Of a stretch of 40,736 nucleotides of DNA, positions 31,770-40,077 are shown in pieces (the first letter of the stretch is position 1; each line of letters opens with the position of its first letter). Made by a program: the position numbers and the translations under genes. Source of the DNA: a virus; IMG/VR virus record IMGVR_UViG_3300025652_000164, positions 1 through 40,736 of that record; one strand, given 5' to 3'. The notes beneath the pieces are model-generated. The model had not been told where the DNA came from. It saw nothing but the letters and a program-made list of their open reading frames with translations, and did no database searches.

Positions 31770-34139
31770 TTAAAATTGTAACGATGCAAAAGCAAGGTTT
31801 ATTGTTGGGGTTGTTAGTATGCTTGATAATGAATACGCGGTTAAAGTTGATGCATCAGTAAAGACTGTCGTGAATACAGTGGTTGATGGTTTATATAATC
31901 TGTTATCTGTTATAATAAACTTATTATTTATTATATCGAATATTAATACATGAATGTATATTAACCCAGTCGAATCGCAATAATTAACAGCTAAATTATA
32001 TGAATCCAATTTACTATTATATGTAAGTTCAGCATTTTTTAATTGCGTTAATTTAACGTCAATATCAAATTTAGTTAAATCTTCAAAATAATCTAAATTG
32101 TAGATATTTCTATCAATAATAGTACTCGGTATATTTTTATTTAAATCATATAAATAAAATTCATAATAAAAGCAATTATTTAAATTAGAAAAACTAGGTA
32201 CTAGACTTATATTGCATTTAATTATATTATCATCAACCTGTAAGTCGTTAGTTATGAAACTCATATTATAGAAATTCATATCTCTTTCTAATATCATAGG
32301 TGCAAGAGATGTAGCTCTAAATTTACCATCAAAGCTATACCTATCTATAACATTATATGATGAGGTCTTGAATGAAAGAGTATCTTCATATATATTCACC
32401 TCTAATAAACTATTTTTTAGTTCATCATATAATATATTGTTTGATTTATATTTATCAAAAATAATAGAAAAATTTGACGAACTCAACGGTAAAAATGTAT
32501 TATTACTTACATCTTTTAGATAAACATGTTTCTTACTTTTCTTTATTTCTTCTAATGATTTTTTAGATACAACATCGCCATATCTATTTTGCGAAACATC
32601 TATAGTATTTCCTGATTTAAAAGGTGCGTTGATAACATTTGTTGCTTCAGAATCGTCTTGATTTTTTATAACACCAATATCATCAACGTAAGATACGAAT
32701 TCATTACCATAAATATCAGAATCTATCTTATGTATCATACCGAAATTAATTAAATCAGGGTAATGAACTCTGAATGAACTTAAAGAATTGTCGGTAATTC
32801 TATTTTGTTGGTAACTAGTATATGAATGAAAATAATGATCTTTTTTATTACTTTTAACTATTCGTCTACCGTATGATGATGATGCATTTTTATATGAACT
32901 CTCATCAAAGAAAAAGTTATATGGAGTATCTCTTTTATCTGTACCAGTACCTATAATATCTCCATATTTACTTGGGTCTGGGTATACATATAACCCTGGT
33001 GATATATCAGTTTTTAATTTAGTTATATAACTACCGTTAACTCTCAAAATCGAGAAGTTAGTTGGTTTATAATATAAGCCTACTTGTCGTTCAAAATCTG
33101 TTTCCGTTGATGGTTCTACAATTGATGTCGGGTAATTTATATTTAAAGCATTTTCAATTTCATTTTCAGCAGTAAATAGCTTACCAGATAGCATTATACC
33201 TTCTGTTGTAGCACTTAAAAAGTAATAATCAGTACCGGTAAGTTTCTGGGATAATTCTGCTTCATATAATATTTTTAATGTATCTCGTGGGGTATTATTT
33301 ATAATATCACCTGTAGAATTAACTGATAGATCTATATTATAATCTATATAATCTTCACGTTGTAAAAACTGCTCTTCTGGTGAATCAAAATCAACAGTCA
33401 ATTTAAACGGTAACAATTCTTCAATATATATACCATTCTCAGTTATAGTATCAGCAATTGCAGCATCTAAATTTATAAATGTTGTAGCTGGTATATTATT
33501 AGCATTAGATGTCTGTGTTGTATCGGTCGGATCAACATCATAATAATCATTGAATATATCATAACCTTCTTCAAGTTCAATCTTTAAATTACGTTGTATA
33601 CTCGTTAAAGGTTGTAACAGAGTGATACTACTAATATCACTTTCTAGAAAGTTAAGTATAGTATTTTTAGTAAAGTTTTTAACACTTTCAACGCTACCTT
33701 TATTCTTATATTCTCTTAGATCCTTTTTAAATGTATTTCTTTTATCTCTATAATAATTTACTATTTCATTTATTTTACGAGTAAAGAAAGGTATAGCATT
33801 TGTTAAACTTTCAACATCATTTAAATCTAAATTAGAGAAATATCTTTTTTCTTCACTAGTGCTATATACAAGTAACAATTCATTAAAGAAATTAATATAC
33901 TGTCCTCTTAAAGATATTGCATTTTCTCTATTATTTTTTGTATCAATTAACTCCCAATTTTTTAAGTATAATTTAAATTGTTCAAAATTCTCAGTGTTAT
34001 CATCATCTAATACTTTAACGTAATTTAAAAACTCTACGAAAGAAAAAGCTTTAGTTATATCATACTTCTCATCAGCTAATTCATTTGTAACGCTATTGTA
34101 AACAATTAGATCACTAAACTTTTTTTGAATTTCAGACAT
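31770..34139 (-). CDS. Large baseplate wedge-position protein
   Basis: 789 residues, not recognised by family. The N-terminal 190 residues are helical and charged (long segments such as EIVNYYRDKRNTFKKDLREY, about 126-145). The remainder is beta-rich and has a Tyr/Ser/Asp-rich middle (about 370-460). It lies downstream of gp25, gp6 and the PKD protein, in the place of T4 genes 7-10, so a wedge arm or peripheral baseplate role is likely by position. It has its own late element 6 bases before the ATG. Confidence 0.55.
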   Translation of the reverse strand: MSEIQKKFSDLIVYNSVTNELADEKYDITKAFSFVEFLNYVKVLDDDNTENFEQFKLYLKNWELIDTKNNRENAISLRGQYINFFNELLLVYSTSEEKRYFSNLDLNDVESLTNAIPFFTRKINEIVNYYRDKRNTFKKDLREYKNKGSVESVKNFTKNTILNFLESDISSITLLQPLTSIQRNLKIELEEGYDIFNDYYDVDPTDTTQTSNANNIPATTFINLDAAIADTITENGIYIEELLPFKLTVDFDSPEEQFLQREDYIDYNIDLSVNSTGDIINNTPRDTLKILYEAELSQKLTGTDYYFLSATTEGIMLSGKLFTAENEIENALNINYPTSIVEPSTETDFERQVGLYYKPTNFSILRVNGSYITKLKTDISPGLYVYPDPSKYGDIIGTGTDKRDTPYNFFFDESSYKNASSSYGRRIVKSNKKDHYFHSYTSYQQNRITDNSLSSFRVHYPDLINFGMIHKIDSDIYGNEFVSYVDDIGVIKNQDDSEATNVINAPFKSGNTIDVSQNRYGDVVSKKSLEEIKKSKKHVYLKDVSNNTFLPLSSSNFSIIFDKYKSNNILYDELKNSLLEVNIYEDTLSFKTSSYNVIDRYSFDGKFRATSLAPMILERDMNFYNMSFITNDLQVDDNIIKCNISLVPSFSNLNNCFYYEFYLYDLNKNIPSTIIDRNIYNLDYFEDLTKFDIDVKLTQLKNAELTYNSKLDSYNLAVNYCDSTGLIYIHVLIFDIINNKFIITDNRLYKPSTTVFTTVFTDASTLTAYSLSSILTTPTINLAFASLQF

Positions 34140-34145
34140 TTATAA

Positions 34146-34153
34146 TATTTATC
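34146..34153 (-). promoter_or_regulatory. Late promoter element GATAAATA, 6 bases before ATG
   Basis: Minus strand: GATAAATA, TTATAA, ATG at 34139. Confidence 0.55.
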
Positions 34154-34178
34154 ACACCAATCGATATATTCTATGCGT

Positions 34179-34949
34179 TTAATTTTCAATATAGTAGAAA
34201 GAACCGTACCCCGACGTACCAACAAATTCATTTGTTGCTGTGGATATAGTTTCTAATACTATATCTATACCTTCATATTTTGCATATATATTAGTCGAGT
34301 TCGTTTTAACAGAATTAATAACTTCAAAATTTTCATCTGGTGATGTCACAAAATAACTTCCAGGTTTAAATTGAAAATATTCATCATCTATATACTTTTC
34401 TTGTCTTATTAAAGGAGCTTCATTACCATTAACTGCTAAATTAATACTATAATCATTTGCTGAAAGATATGGTGATGTTAACGCGCTATTAAATCTTGTT
34501 ATAAATATTTTACTTGTAGCTTCTGATCTATTTTGTTGATTTGGTCCTTCAAACGTTAAGTAAACTCTATCTGGAATAACATTTCTTACTTTAGCAATAT
34601 ATTTACTTGAACTCTTAAAGAAACTACCTGCACTTGTTGTTACAACTAATGTTATTAGGTAATCTCCTGTCGAATTATATGTATGACTTGCTGATAAATT
34701 TTCTCTTATTATTGTACCATCTCCAAAGTCGATATAAAAGTCATTATCACTAACAATTAGCGGAGCAGCATTAAATATAGGGTATATAGTTATACCACCA
34801 AAATTACCAGTATATATATCACTACCAGTTACTGCAGATAAACTAGTATTATATAAATTATTACCAAATCTATCATTTACAATAAAAGGTATATCAATAG
34901 CAGATAAATTACTATAATCACTCTGAAAACTGTAATCAATACTAGACAT
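34179..34949 (-). CDS. PKD-domain baseplate/tail protein
   Basis: 256 residues. Residues about 52-121 form a PKD (Ig-like) domain: FYIDFGDGTIIRENLSASHT, then YNSTGDYLITLVV, the classical PKD signature of FGDG followed by HxY and a Gly-Asp-Tyr turn. The flanks are beta-rich and not recognised. It overlaps the end of gp6 by 8 bases, so it is co-translated with the wedge protein. PKD domains in tail proteins usually mediate protein-protein or surface contacts. A wedge-associated adhesive arm is plausible. Confidence 0.7.
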   Translation of the reverse strand: MSSIDYSFQSDYSNLSAIDIPFIVNDRFGNNLYNTSLSAVTGSDIYTGNFGGITIYPIFNAAPLIVSDNDFYIDFGDGTIIRENLSASHTYNSTGDYLITLVVTTSAGSFFKSSSKYIAKVRNVIPDRVYLTFEGPNQQNRSEATSKIFITRFNSALTSPYLSANDYSINLAVNGNEAPLIRQEKYIDDEYFQFKPGSYFVTSPDENFEVINSVKTNSTNIYAKYEGIDIVLETISTATNEFVGTSGYGSFYYIEN

Positions 34950-36765
34950 TTTCTACAATAATTTGATTTAAAATGCTCTTATTATATAAAAACGGGAATT
35001 TAAAGAAAGGTAGTTGATAATCACCGGTAATAATTCTAATATCATTTTGTTCATATATCGGGTTAAAAACTAACATAGATATATTTGGAATTTCATACAT
35101 TTTACCATTAACTGTTCTTCTCGTAAATACATTAATAACACCTGGTAAACTAAATATTTCAACTAAAAGATCATTAACACTGAAAAGATTACCTAACTCT
35201 AAAGTTTCAAAATAATTTTTAAATATATTATTAACTCTTTGTTTTAAATTTTCAGCACTTACATTTGTTAGGACATCTCTTTTAATTACTAATTGTGTTT
35301 GATCTATAATACCTGACGTTAATTCATTATCTTCACCAATTGATAAACCTAAACCAAAAGCTGTATAAACCGGATCTTGTGGTAAAATTTCTATATTTAA
35401 TAATTTTTTATCAGCTAAAGAATTTATAATTGATGATTTTTGAGGAGTTGAAACATAATAAAAATTATTATCTTCATCGACACTTAAAAATTTAGGTACC
35501 ATAAATAAAAATACATTATTTAGCTGGCTAGATGTTGCAAATTTAACTTGATTAAATAATAGTCTTGAATCATCATTAGGTTTATTTAACCCAATATCAT
35601 AAAAATATTTTATATATTCATTAATATATGTCTTATTATTAACAACGTTAACTGATTTAAGAACATTTGAATAATTAACTTCTATATCACTTTTAAAATC
35701 TGCTACGGTTACTAATCTATTTTGTAATTGTAAATTCTTTGCAGCATTAATTCTAATTTCATCAACACTTTCTATATCTTTAGGATTAGATGAGTCAACT
35801 GTATTAGAAAACGCTAATGTAGACACCTGCGATGGTAAAAGAAATGTAAATGTATCATCATATATACTGTTACTTATATCAGTGAATTTTGGTGTAATAA
35901 AGAAATTTAACGTTCTACCATCTAATTGACCTCGAGATACTACACCACCTTCACCATCACTCGTTATATAAAAGATTGAAACTTCATCACCTTCATTTAA
36001 ACTCTTACCGAAAACACCATTACCAAATTTTATTTCAAATAAACCATTTTCATTTAACCGTTTTTCATATTTTGGCGATTCAGGAGATTCAAGAAACATA
36101 TTATTAGTTTCAGTATAATTAACATACTTACCTGTATTTACATCCTTAATATACACGTCTATTGAACCACCATCTATTTTTAAATTAGTGTTGGTGTTAG
36201 CTACCTTTAAAGAAAGTATAATAGTTTCAAAATCTTCACCTGTTGAAAATTGTGGTGGATATTCAAAATACTGACCCTGTCTTAATAGATTAGTATCAGA
36301 AAAATCTACTAAAGATTCATCACCTGGTAAACTTTTAGTAAATGTTATGTCGTTCGCAAATGAATATATTGTACCATCTATACTAAAATATGAATATCTT
36401 TTAATTGTATATGTACCTATAGGTAAACTACTATTAACATCAACATTAAAAGGTAGTAAAGATGTTTGATAACCTTTAGGTTTATAATCAACTAACTTTA
36501 CAATCCTATTCATGTTTTCATATATAGTTGCATCTGTAAACATTGTTTCAGCGGATGTCCTATTCAAGTAGAATAATAAAGTATGATATGAAAATGCTAT
36601 TACATCTATAATAGATGACATATTACTACCTTCAAACGTTTGATCTGTATATACACCACCATCATTTAGGCGTTGCTTCATTAGCTGTTTTAATGTCAGT
36701 GCATCAAATGAAGCATAGCTATCTTGCTGTAATGTAAAATCTGTCTCTGTTGTTATGTTAGCCAT
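34942..36765 (-). CDS. gp6: Baseplate wedge protein, T4 gp6-like (baseplate J family)
   Basis: 607 residues (T4 gp6: 660). gp6 forms the inner ring of wedge dimers that holds the baseplate together and rearranges on contraction. The N-terminus has DGGVYTDQTFEGSNMSSIID (about 35-54), matching the YDFEGSRLNVLCDLLAY region of T4 gp6. The middle has GNGVFGKSLNEGDEVSIFYI (about 248-267), the baseplate J signature, and the later segment SVDEIRINAAKNLQLQNRLVT (near 328-348). It precedes the PKD gene with an 8-base overlap and follows gp25. Confidence 0.88.
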   Translation of the reverse strand: MANITTETDFTLQQDSYASFDALTLKQLMKQRLNDGGVYTDQTFEGSNMSSIIDVIAFSYHTLLFYLNRTSAETMFTDATIYENMNRIVKLVDYKPKGYQTSLLPFNVDVNSSLPIGTYTIKRYSYFSIDGTIYSFANDITFTKSLPGDESLVDFSDTNLLRQGQYFEYPPQFSTGEDFETIILSLKVANTNTNLKIDGGSIDVYIKDVNTGKYVNYTETNNMFLESPESPKYEKRLNENGLFEIKFGNGVFGKSLNEGDEVSIFYITSDGEGGVVSRGQLDGRTLNFFITPKFTDISNSIYDDTFTFLLPSQVSTLAFSNTVDSSNPKDIESVDEIRINAAKNLQLQNRLVTVADFKSDIEVNYSNVLKSVNVVNNKTYINEYIKYFYDIGLNKPNDDSRLLFNQVKFATSSQLNNVFLFMVPKFLSVDEDNNFYYVSTPQKSSIINSLADKKLLNIEILPQDPVYTAFGLGLSIGEDNELTSGIIDQTQLVIKRDVLTNVSAENLKQRVNNIFKNYFETLELGNLFSVNDLLVEIFSLPGVINVFTRRTVNGKMYEIPNISMLVFNPIYEQNDIRIITGDYQLPFFKFPFLYNKSILNQIIVENV

Positions 36766-36771
36766 TTATAA

Positions 36772-36779
36772 TATTTAAT
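36772..36779 (-). promoter_or_regulatory. Late promoter element ATTAAATA, 6 bases before ATG
   Basis: Minus strand: ATTAAATA, TTATAA, ATG at 36765. It shares its spacer sequence with the promoter at 34146-34153. Confidence 0.55.
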
Positions 36780-36781
36780 AC

Positions 36782-37249
36782 TTAAACGTAAAAACCTGTC
36801 TTATCTAAATCACCTTTCAATTTAAGCGGATTGTAATCAAAAGCGGGTACGTTATATGTGATGTCTATAACATATTGTTGTAATTCTATGTTGGCAACAA
36901 TATCAAAATTTACTATATTAACTCTAGATTCATACTTTTTAAATGCATTTAATATAGTTTGAGCTATAACTTCACCTCTTTCCATTGATACCGGTAAGAA
37001 TAATAAATCACCAAAACTGATACCAAACTGCGGGTTGAGTATTTTCTGACCAGGTGATGTACTTATCAAATTAATAAGAGAATTTCGTATAGCATCTAGA
37101 TTATCACTCGTCTTTAGATCTTGTATTAAATTATTCTTATTAAGTTCAGTACTATTTGGAAAACCAACTGACATTTTCAAGTTAATATCTTTGTAGATTA
37201 TTTTCTCTTCAATGGGTGGTCTTTCTAAAATATTAAGTTTAATAGCCAT
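36782..37249 (-). CDS. gp25: Baseplate wedge protein, T4 gp25-like
   Basis: 155 residues (T4 gp25: 132). gp25 binds gp6 and forms the first sheath-docking strand of the baseplate. Recognisable pieces are DLKTSDNLDAIRNSLINLIS (44-63), SPGQKILNPQFGISFGDLLF (65-84) and KYESRVNIVNFDI (105-117). In the family the last piece carries a conserved EPR motif; here it reads ESR (107-109), so the proline is replaced. It is followed 16 bases later by gp6. Confidence 0.88.
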   Translation of the reverse strand: MAIKLNILERPPIEEKIIYKDINLKMSVGFPNSTELNKNNLIQDLKTSDNLDAIRNSLINLISTSPGQKILNPQFGISFGDLLFLPVSMERGEVIAQTILNAFKKYESRVNIVNFDIVANIELQQYVIDITYNVPAFDYNPLKLKGDLDKTGFYV

Positions 37250-37258
37250 TTACTCATA

Positions 37259-37266
37259 TATTTACA
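37259..37266 (-). promoter_or_regulatory. Late promoter-like TGTAAATA, 9 bases before ATG
   Basis: Minus strand: TGTAAATA, nine bases, ATG at 37249. A weaker match with wider spacing than most. Confidence 0.4.
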
Positions 37267-37267
37267 C

Positions 37268-37891
37268 TCAAATACTAATTTGACCTGAATATGTTATATC
37301 TTTTAAACCTAGCTCATTCAAACCATAATACGAAAATCCAATTTGACCAAATCTTGGAATATCACTTATATCTACGTTAGTAGACAATTCGTAGATATTA
37401 ATATATTCATCACCTTGTAAACTATCGATATATACTTTATTCAAATAACCTTTAAATCTAACCCTATACTTATTAGAAGCAGTTGATGTCAATGTTTCAA
37501 TCGTTGTTGAAGTATTTAAATGAGTAAAAGGTATACTATTTCTCAATGCTCGGGTTGTTATTGAAAGTGGAATTGAATCAGTTAAACCTGTATTGTTTGT
37601 ACCTATAAATGTATCTTTTAGACCATATTCACCAATACCATCTAAAGCAATAGATAGTAAATGACCGGTAATGTAACTAACCCCTGGAGATAATTTAGCT
37701 AATACACCTAAACCTGCACCGCTTAATAAATTATTGACAGTTGTTATATTATCATTAACTGCTGGGTTGGTTGCATATATAACTAATCCATTATTAATAT
37801 TAATAGGGATTGTTGTTTCAAAACTTACATTAATATCCTTATATAAATCGAAAACATCTTTTAAAACAAATCTACTACAAATTTCATTCAC
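37268..37891 (-). CDS. Hypothetical baseplate-operon protein, GTG start
   Basis: 207 residues, unrecognised. The start is GTG at 37891, placed exactly 5 bases after ATTAAATA; the nearby ATG codons (37893, 37887) are out of frame. The sequence is beta-rich with two similar short units (GIGEYGLKDTFIG at about 85-97 and GLNELGLKDITYSG at about 190-203). It is the first gene of the leftward baseplate operon, before gp25, so a wedge or spike-associated role is likely by position only. Confidence 0.6.
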   Translation of the reverse strand: MNEICSRFVLKDVFDLYKDINVSFETTIPININNGLVIYATNPAVNDNITTVNNLLSGAGLGVLAKLSPGVSYITGHLLSIALDGIGEYGLKDTFIGTNNTGLTDSIPLSITTRALRNSIPFTHLNTSTTIETLTSTASNKYRVRFKGYLNKVYIDSLQGDEYINIYELSTNVDISDIPRFGQIGFSYYGLNELGLKDITYSGQISI

Positions 37892-37896
37892 ATTAA

Positions 37897-37904
37897 TATT
37901 TAAT
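37897..37904 (-). promoter_or_regulatory. Late promoter ATTAAATA, 5 bases before a GTG start
   Basis: Minus strand: ATTAAATA, TTAAT, GTG at 37891. It lies 9 bases from the -35 of the divergent early promoter. Confidence 0.6.
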
Positions 37905-37912
37905 TTTAAAAC

Positions 37913-37941
37913 TTGATATATAAACCATCTTATATTATAAT
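37913..37941 (+). promoter_or_regulatory. Sigma70-type early promoter
   Basis: TTGATA (37913-37918), a 17-base spacer, TATAAT (37936-37941). Transcription is expected to start near 37948, the A of the ATG chosen for the next gene. Confidence 0.8.
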
Positions 37942-37947
37942 ATGATT

Positions 37948-38145
37948 ATGGGTAAGTATAATACTATAAGAGAGCAATTACGGGTGGAGGCCGCTGATAA
38001 ATATCAAGGTACAATTGAAACCTATCTACTTGATATTGAGCGTAGAAGTATGCAAGATGAATTCTGTACACAATATATTAAATTACTAGATGTAGGGTTC
38101 CATCCATATGACTGTTTAATTGCATTTATGAAAGGAGTTAAATAA
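37948..38145 (+). CDS. Hypothetical 65-residue early protein
   Basis: 65 residues starting MGKYNTIREQLRVEA, mostly helical and charged, with two cysteines. Unrecognised. An ATG two codons earlier (37942) is in frame, but it directly abuts the -10 box and would lie upstream of the expected transcript start, so 37948 is preferred. Its last codons carry an AGGAG that serves the next gene. It is the first gene of an early operon with GMP reductase and a glycosyltransferase. Confidence 0.7.
   Translation: MGKYNTIREQLRVEAADKYQGTIETYLLDIERRSMQDEFCTQYIKLLDVGFHPYDCLIAFMKGVK
38133..38137 (+). promoter_or_regulatory. Shine-Dalgarno AGGAG for the GMP reductase gene
   Basis: AGGAG 9 bases before the ATG at 38147. 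It stands out because gene heads in this window have none; this gene is internal to an operon. Confidence 0.6.
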
Positions 38146-38146
38146 T

Positions 38147-39172
38147 ATGCACGGTGGAACAGCTTACAGTTATAATGATATCGTCCTACAACCAGCTTAC
38201 TCAGATATTAAATCTCGATCTAGCTTAGATGCGTCAGTAGATTTTTTAGGTTATAAATTTGAGAGTGCAGCTATTCCAGCTAATATGAAATGCACTATAG
38301 ACTTTAAAAAAGCTAAAGAATTAAGTGAAGCTGGTTATTTTTATGTATTGCATAGATTCTATGAATATGATGATATCTTAGATTGGGTTCAAAATAATCA
38401 AGACCTTAAAACTATTTCAATTTCTATCGGAGTTAACAAGAAAGATTATAAACTGATTGATAAATTAGTAGAGAAAAAATTATATGTCGATTTTATTACC
38501 ATTGACGTCGCTCACGGTCATCATGTATTAGTAAAAAATATGATTACATACATTAAAAATAAATGGAATGTAAAGATTATTGCAGGTAATGTAGGGACAT
38601 ATGAAGCTGCTCGAGACTTATACGACTGGGGAGCTGATGCTGTTAAAATTGGATTGTCAATGGGTAAGAGCTGTACGACATATAACTGTACAGGTGTTGG
38701 TACTCCTATGTTTAGCGCAGTATTCTCTGCAGCACGTAAGAAATTTGCTAAGTATGTAGTTAAGCATCACGGCGGTATTGCTGGTGAGACTAAAGAGGTA
38801 TCGATTCCAGTTATTGCTGATGGTCAGATTAGAGAAGTTGGTGATGTCTGTAAGGCTCTAGTGGCTGGGGCAGATATGGTAATGATTGGTTCTGAATTTG
38901 CTAAGTGCTCTGATAGCCCTGCAGATATTCTAGGAGGACCAGCATTTAATAATGAAAATAAAAAAGTATTCTTTGGTAGTGCTTCATCGACTAATAAGGG
39001 TCATAATGGTTTTGTAGAAGGTCAGACAGTTTTGTTGGATATGAGAGATGAAACATACTTACAATATTTGAATCGTATTAATGAAGGTGTTCAGAGCTGT
39101 ATGAGTTATGCAGGCATTCGTGAAATTAATGACCTAACTACTATGGATTTTAAGTACCGTTTTAGTAATTAA
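38147..39172 (+). CDS. guaC: GMP reductase-like (IMPDH/GMPR family) enzyme
   Basis: 341 residues with no CBS insert, the length of GMP reductases rather than IMP dehydrogenases. GMP reductase converts GMP to IMP and ammonia using NADPH. It has a TIM-barrel with YNDIVLQPAYSD (9-20), ITIDVAHGHH (118-127), KIIAGNVGT (143-151), the catalytic loop GKSCTTYNCTGVGTP (173-187, Cys176), IPVIADGQIREVGDVCKAL (220-238), GADMVMIGSEFA (241-252) and the C-terminal SYAGIREINDL. The usual Arg after CTT is Tyr here. It is co-transcribed with the upstream early gene. Confidence 0.82.
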   Translation: MHGGTAYSYNDIVLQPAYSDIKSRSSLDASVDFLGYKFESAAIPANMKCTIDFKKAKELSEAGYFYVLHRFYEYDDILDWVQNNQDLKTISISIGVNKKDYKLIDKLVEKKLYVDFITIDVAHGHHVLVKNMITYIKNKWNVKIIAGNVGTYEAARDLYDWGADAVKIGLSMGKSCTTYNCTGVGTPMFSAVFSAARKKFAKYVVKHHGGIAGETKEVSIPVIADGQIREVGDVCKALVAGADMVMIGSEFAKCSDSPADILGGPAFNNENKKVFFGSASSTNKGHNGFVEGQTVLLDMRDETYLQYLNRINEGVQSCMSYAGIREINDLTTMDFKYRFSN

Positions 39173-39177
39173 TATAT

Positions 39178-40077
39178 ATGTCAAAAAAGGATAATTACGT
39201 AATCTTTAACCCTGAAGGCGGGTTAGGTAAAATTATTGCATCTACTGCAGTTATTAAATACATACAAAAAGAATATCCCGATCATAAAATCGTGGTTATA
39301 ACACCATGGCCGGAAATTTATATAAACAATCCACGAATACATAGAGTATTTAGATCAGGTAATACACCATATTTCTATAAAGATTATTTACGAGACCGTG
39401 AAAGTGTAGTTCTTAAAGGTGAACCATACTTTAATACATCACATTTATATGGTAAACAGCATCTAATTAAATCATGGTGTGAGTTGTTTAATTTACCTTT
39501 TGATGGTGATGTTACACCTGAGTTATATTTTACATTAAATGAAAAGGAAATATATACAGATTTAACTAAAAGAGATAAACCAACTTTAGTTATGCAAACA
39601 AACGGTGGATTATATAATAGTAATAAATCATATTCATGGACACGAGATATGCCTTATAAACAAGCGCAAATTTTAGCAGATGAACTCCATAAACAATACC
39701 ATATTTTGCATGTTGGTAATAAGAATTGCAAAAAACTCAACAATGTTGAGATGTATAATGAAATTCCTAATAAAAGATCTCTAATTGGTATATTACTAAA
39801 TTCATCTAAACGTTTATTAATTGATAGCTGTTTACAGCATGCAGCAGCAGCATTTGATTTAAAATCGACAGTATGCTGGGTAAGTACTGAATCAAAAGTT
39901 TTTGGATATGAAATGCATAATAATATTAAATCTGTTTTACCTTTCAATGATGTAGATGTAAATGGTATAGATAGTTTATTCTTTGATTATGATTTCAACG
40001 GACCAGAGCATGAATACCCATTTGATACAGACGATGTTTTTAACTTACAGGAAGTTTATGATAGTATAATTAAATGA
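39178..40077 (+). CDS. Glycosyltransferase family 9-like (heptosyltransferase-type)
   Basis: 299 residues, GT-B fold. The N-terminal domain starts YVIFNPEGGLGKIIASTAVI (7-26) and continues HKIVVITPWPEI, as in family 9 transferases. The C-terminal sugar-nucleotide domain has LLIDSCLQHAAAAFDLKSTV (about 213-232), matching the D-x-x-x-x-H-x-A-A-A pattern. Family members add heptose or related sugars to LPS. In a phage it could alter the host surface or make a virion or DNA modification; the target is unknown. It starts 5 bases after the GMP reductase stop and ends directly against the stop of the next minus gene. Confidence 0.75.
   Translation: MSKKDNYVIFNPEGGLGKIIASTAVIKYIQKEYPDHKIVVITPWPEIYINNPRIHRVFRSGNTPYFYKDYLRDRESVVLKGEPYFNTSHLYGKQHLIKSWCELFNLPFDGDVTPELYFTLNEKEIYTDLTKRDKPTLVMQTNGGLYNSNKSYSWTRDMPYKQAQILADELHKQYHILHVGNKNCKKLNNVEMYNEIPNKRSLIGILLNSSKRLLIDSCLQHAAAAFDLKSTVCWVSTESKVFGYEMHNNIKSVLPFNDVDVNGIDSLFFDYDFNGPEHEYPFDTDDVFNLQEVYDSIIK

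Noticed and set aside
39178-40077. Glycosyltransferase read as a phage DNA-glucosylating enzyme (T4 alpha/beta-gt)
   Set aside because: Sequence pattern is that of family 9 (heptosyltransferase-like) enzymes, and there is no hydroxymethylcytosine synthesis gene in the window.
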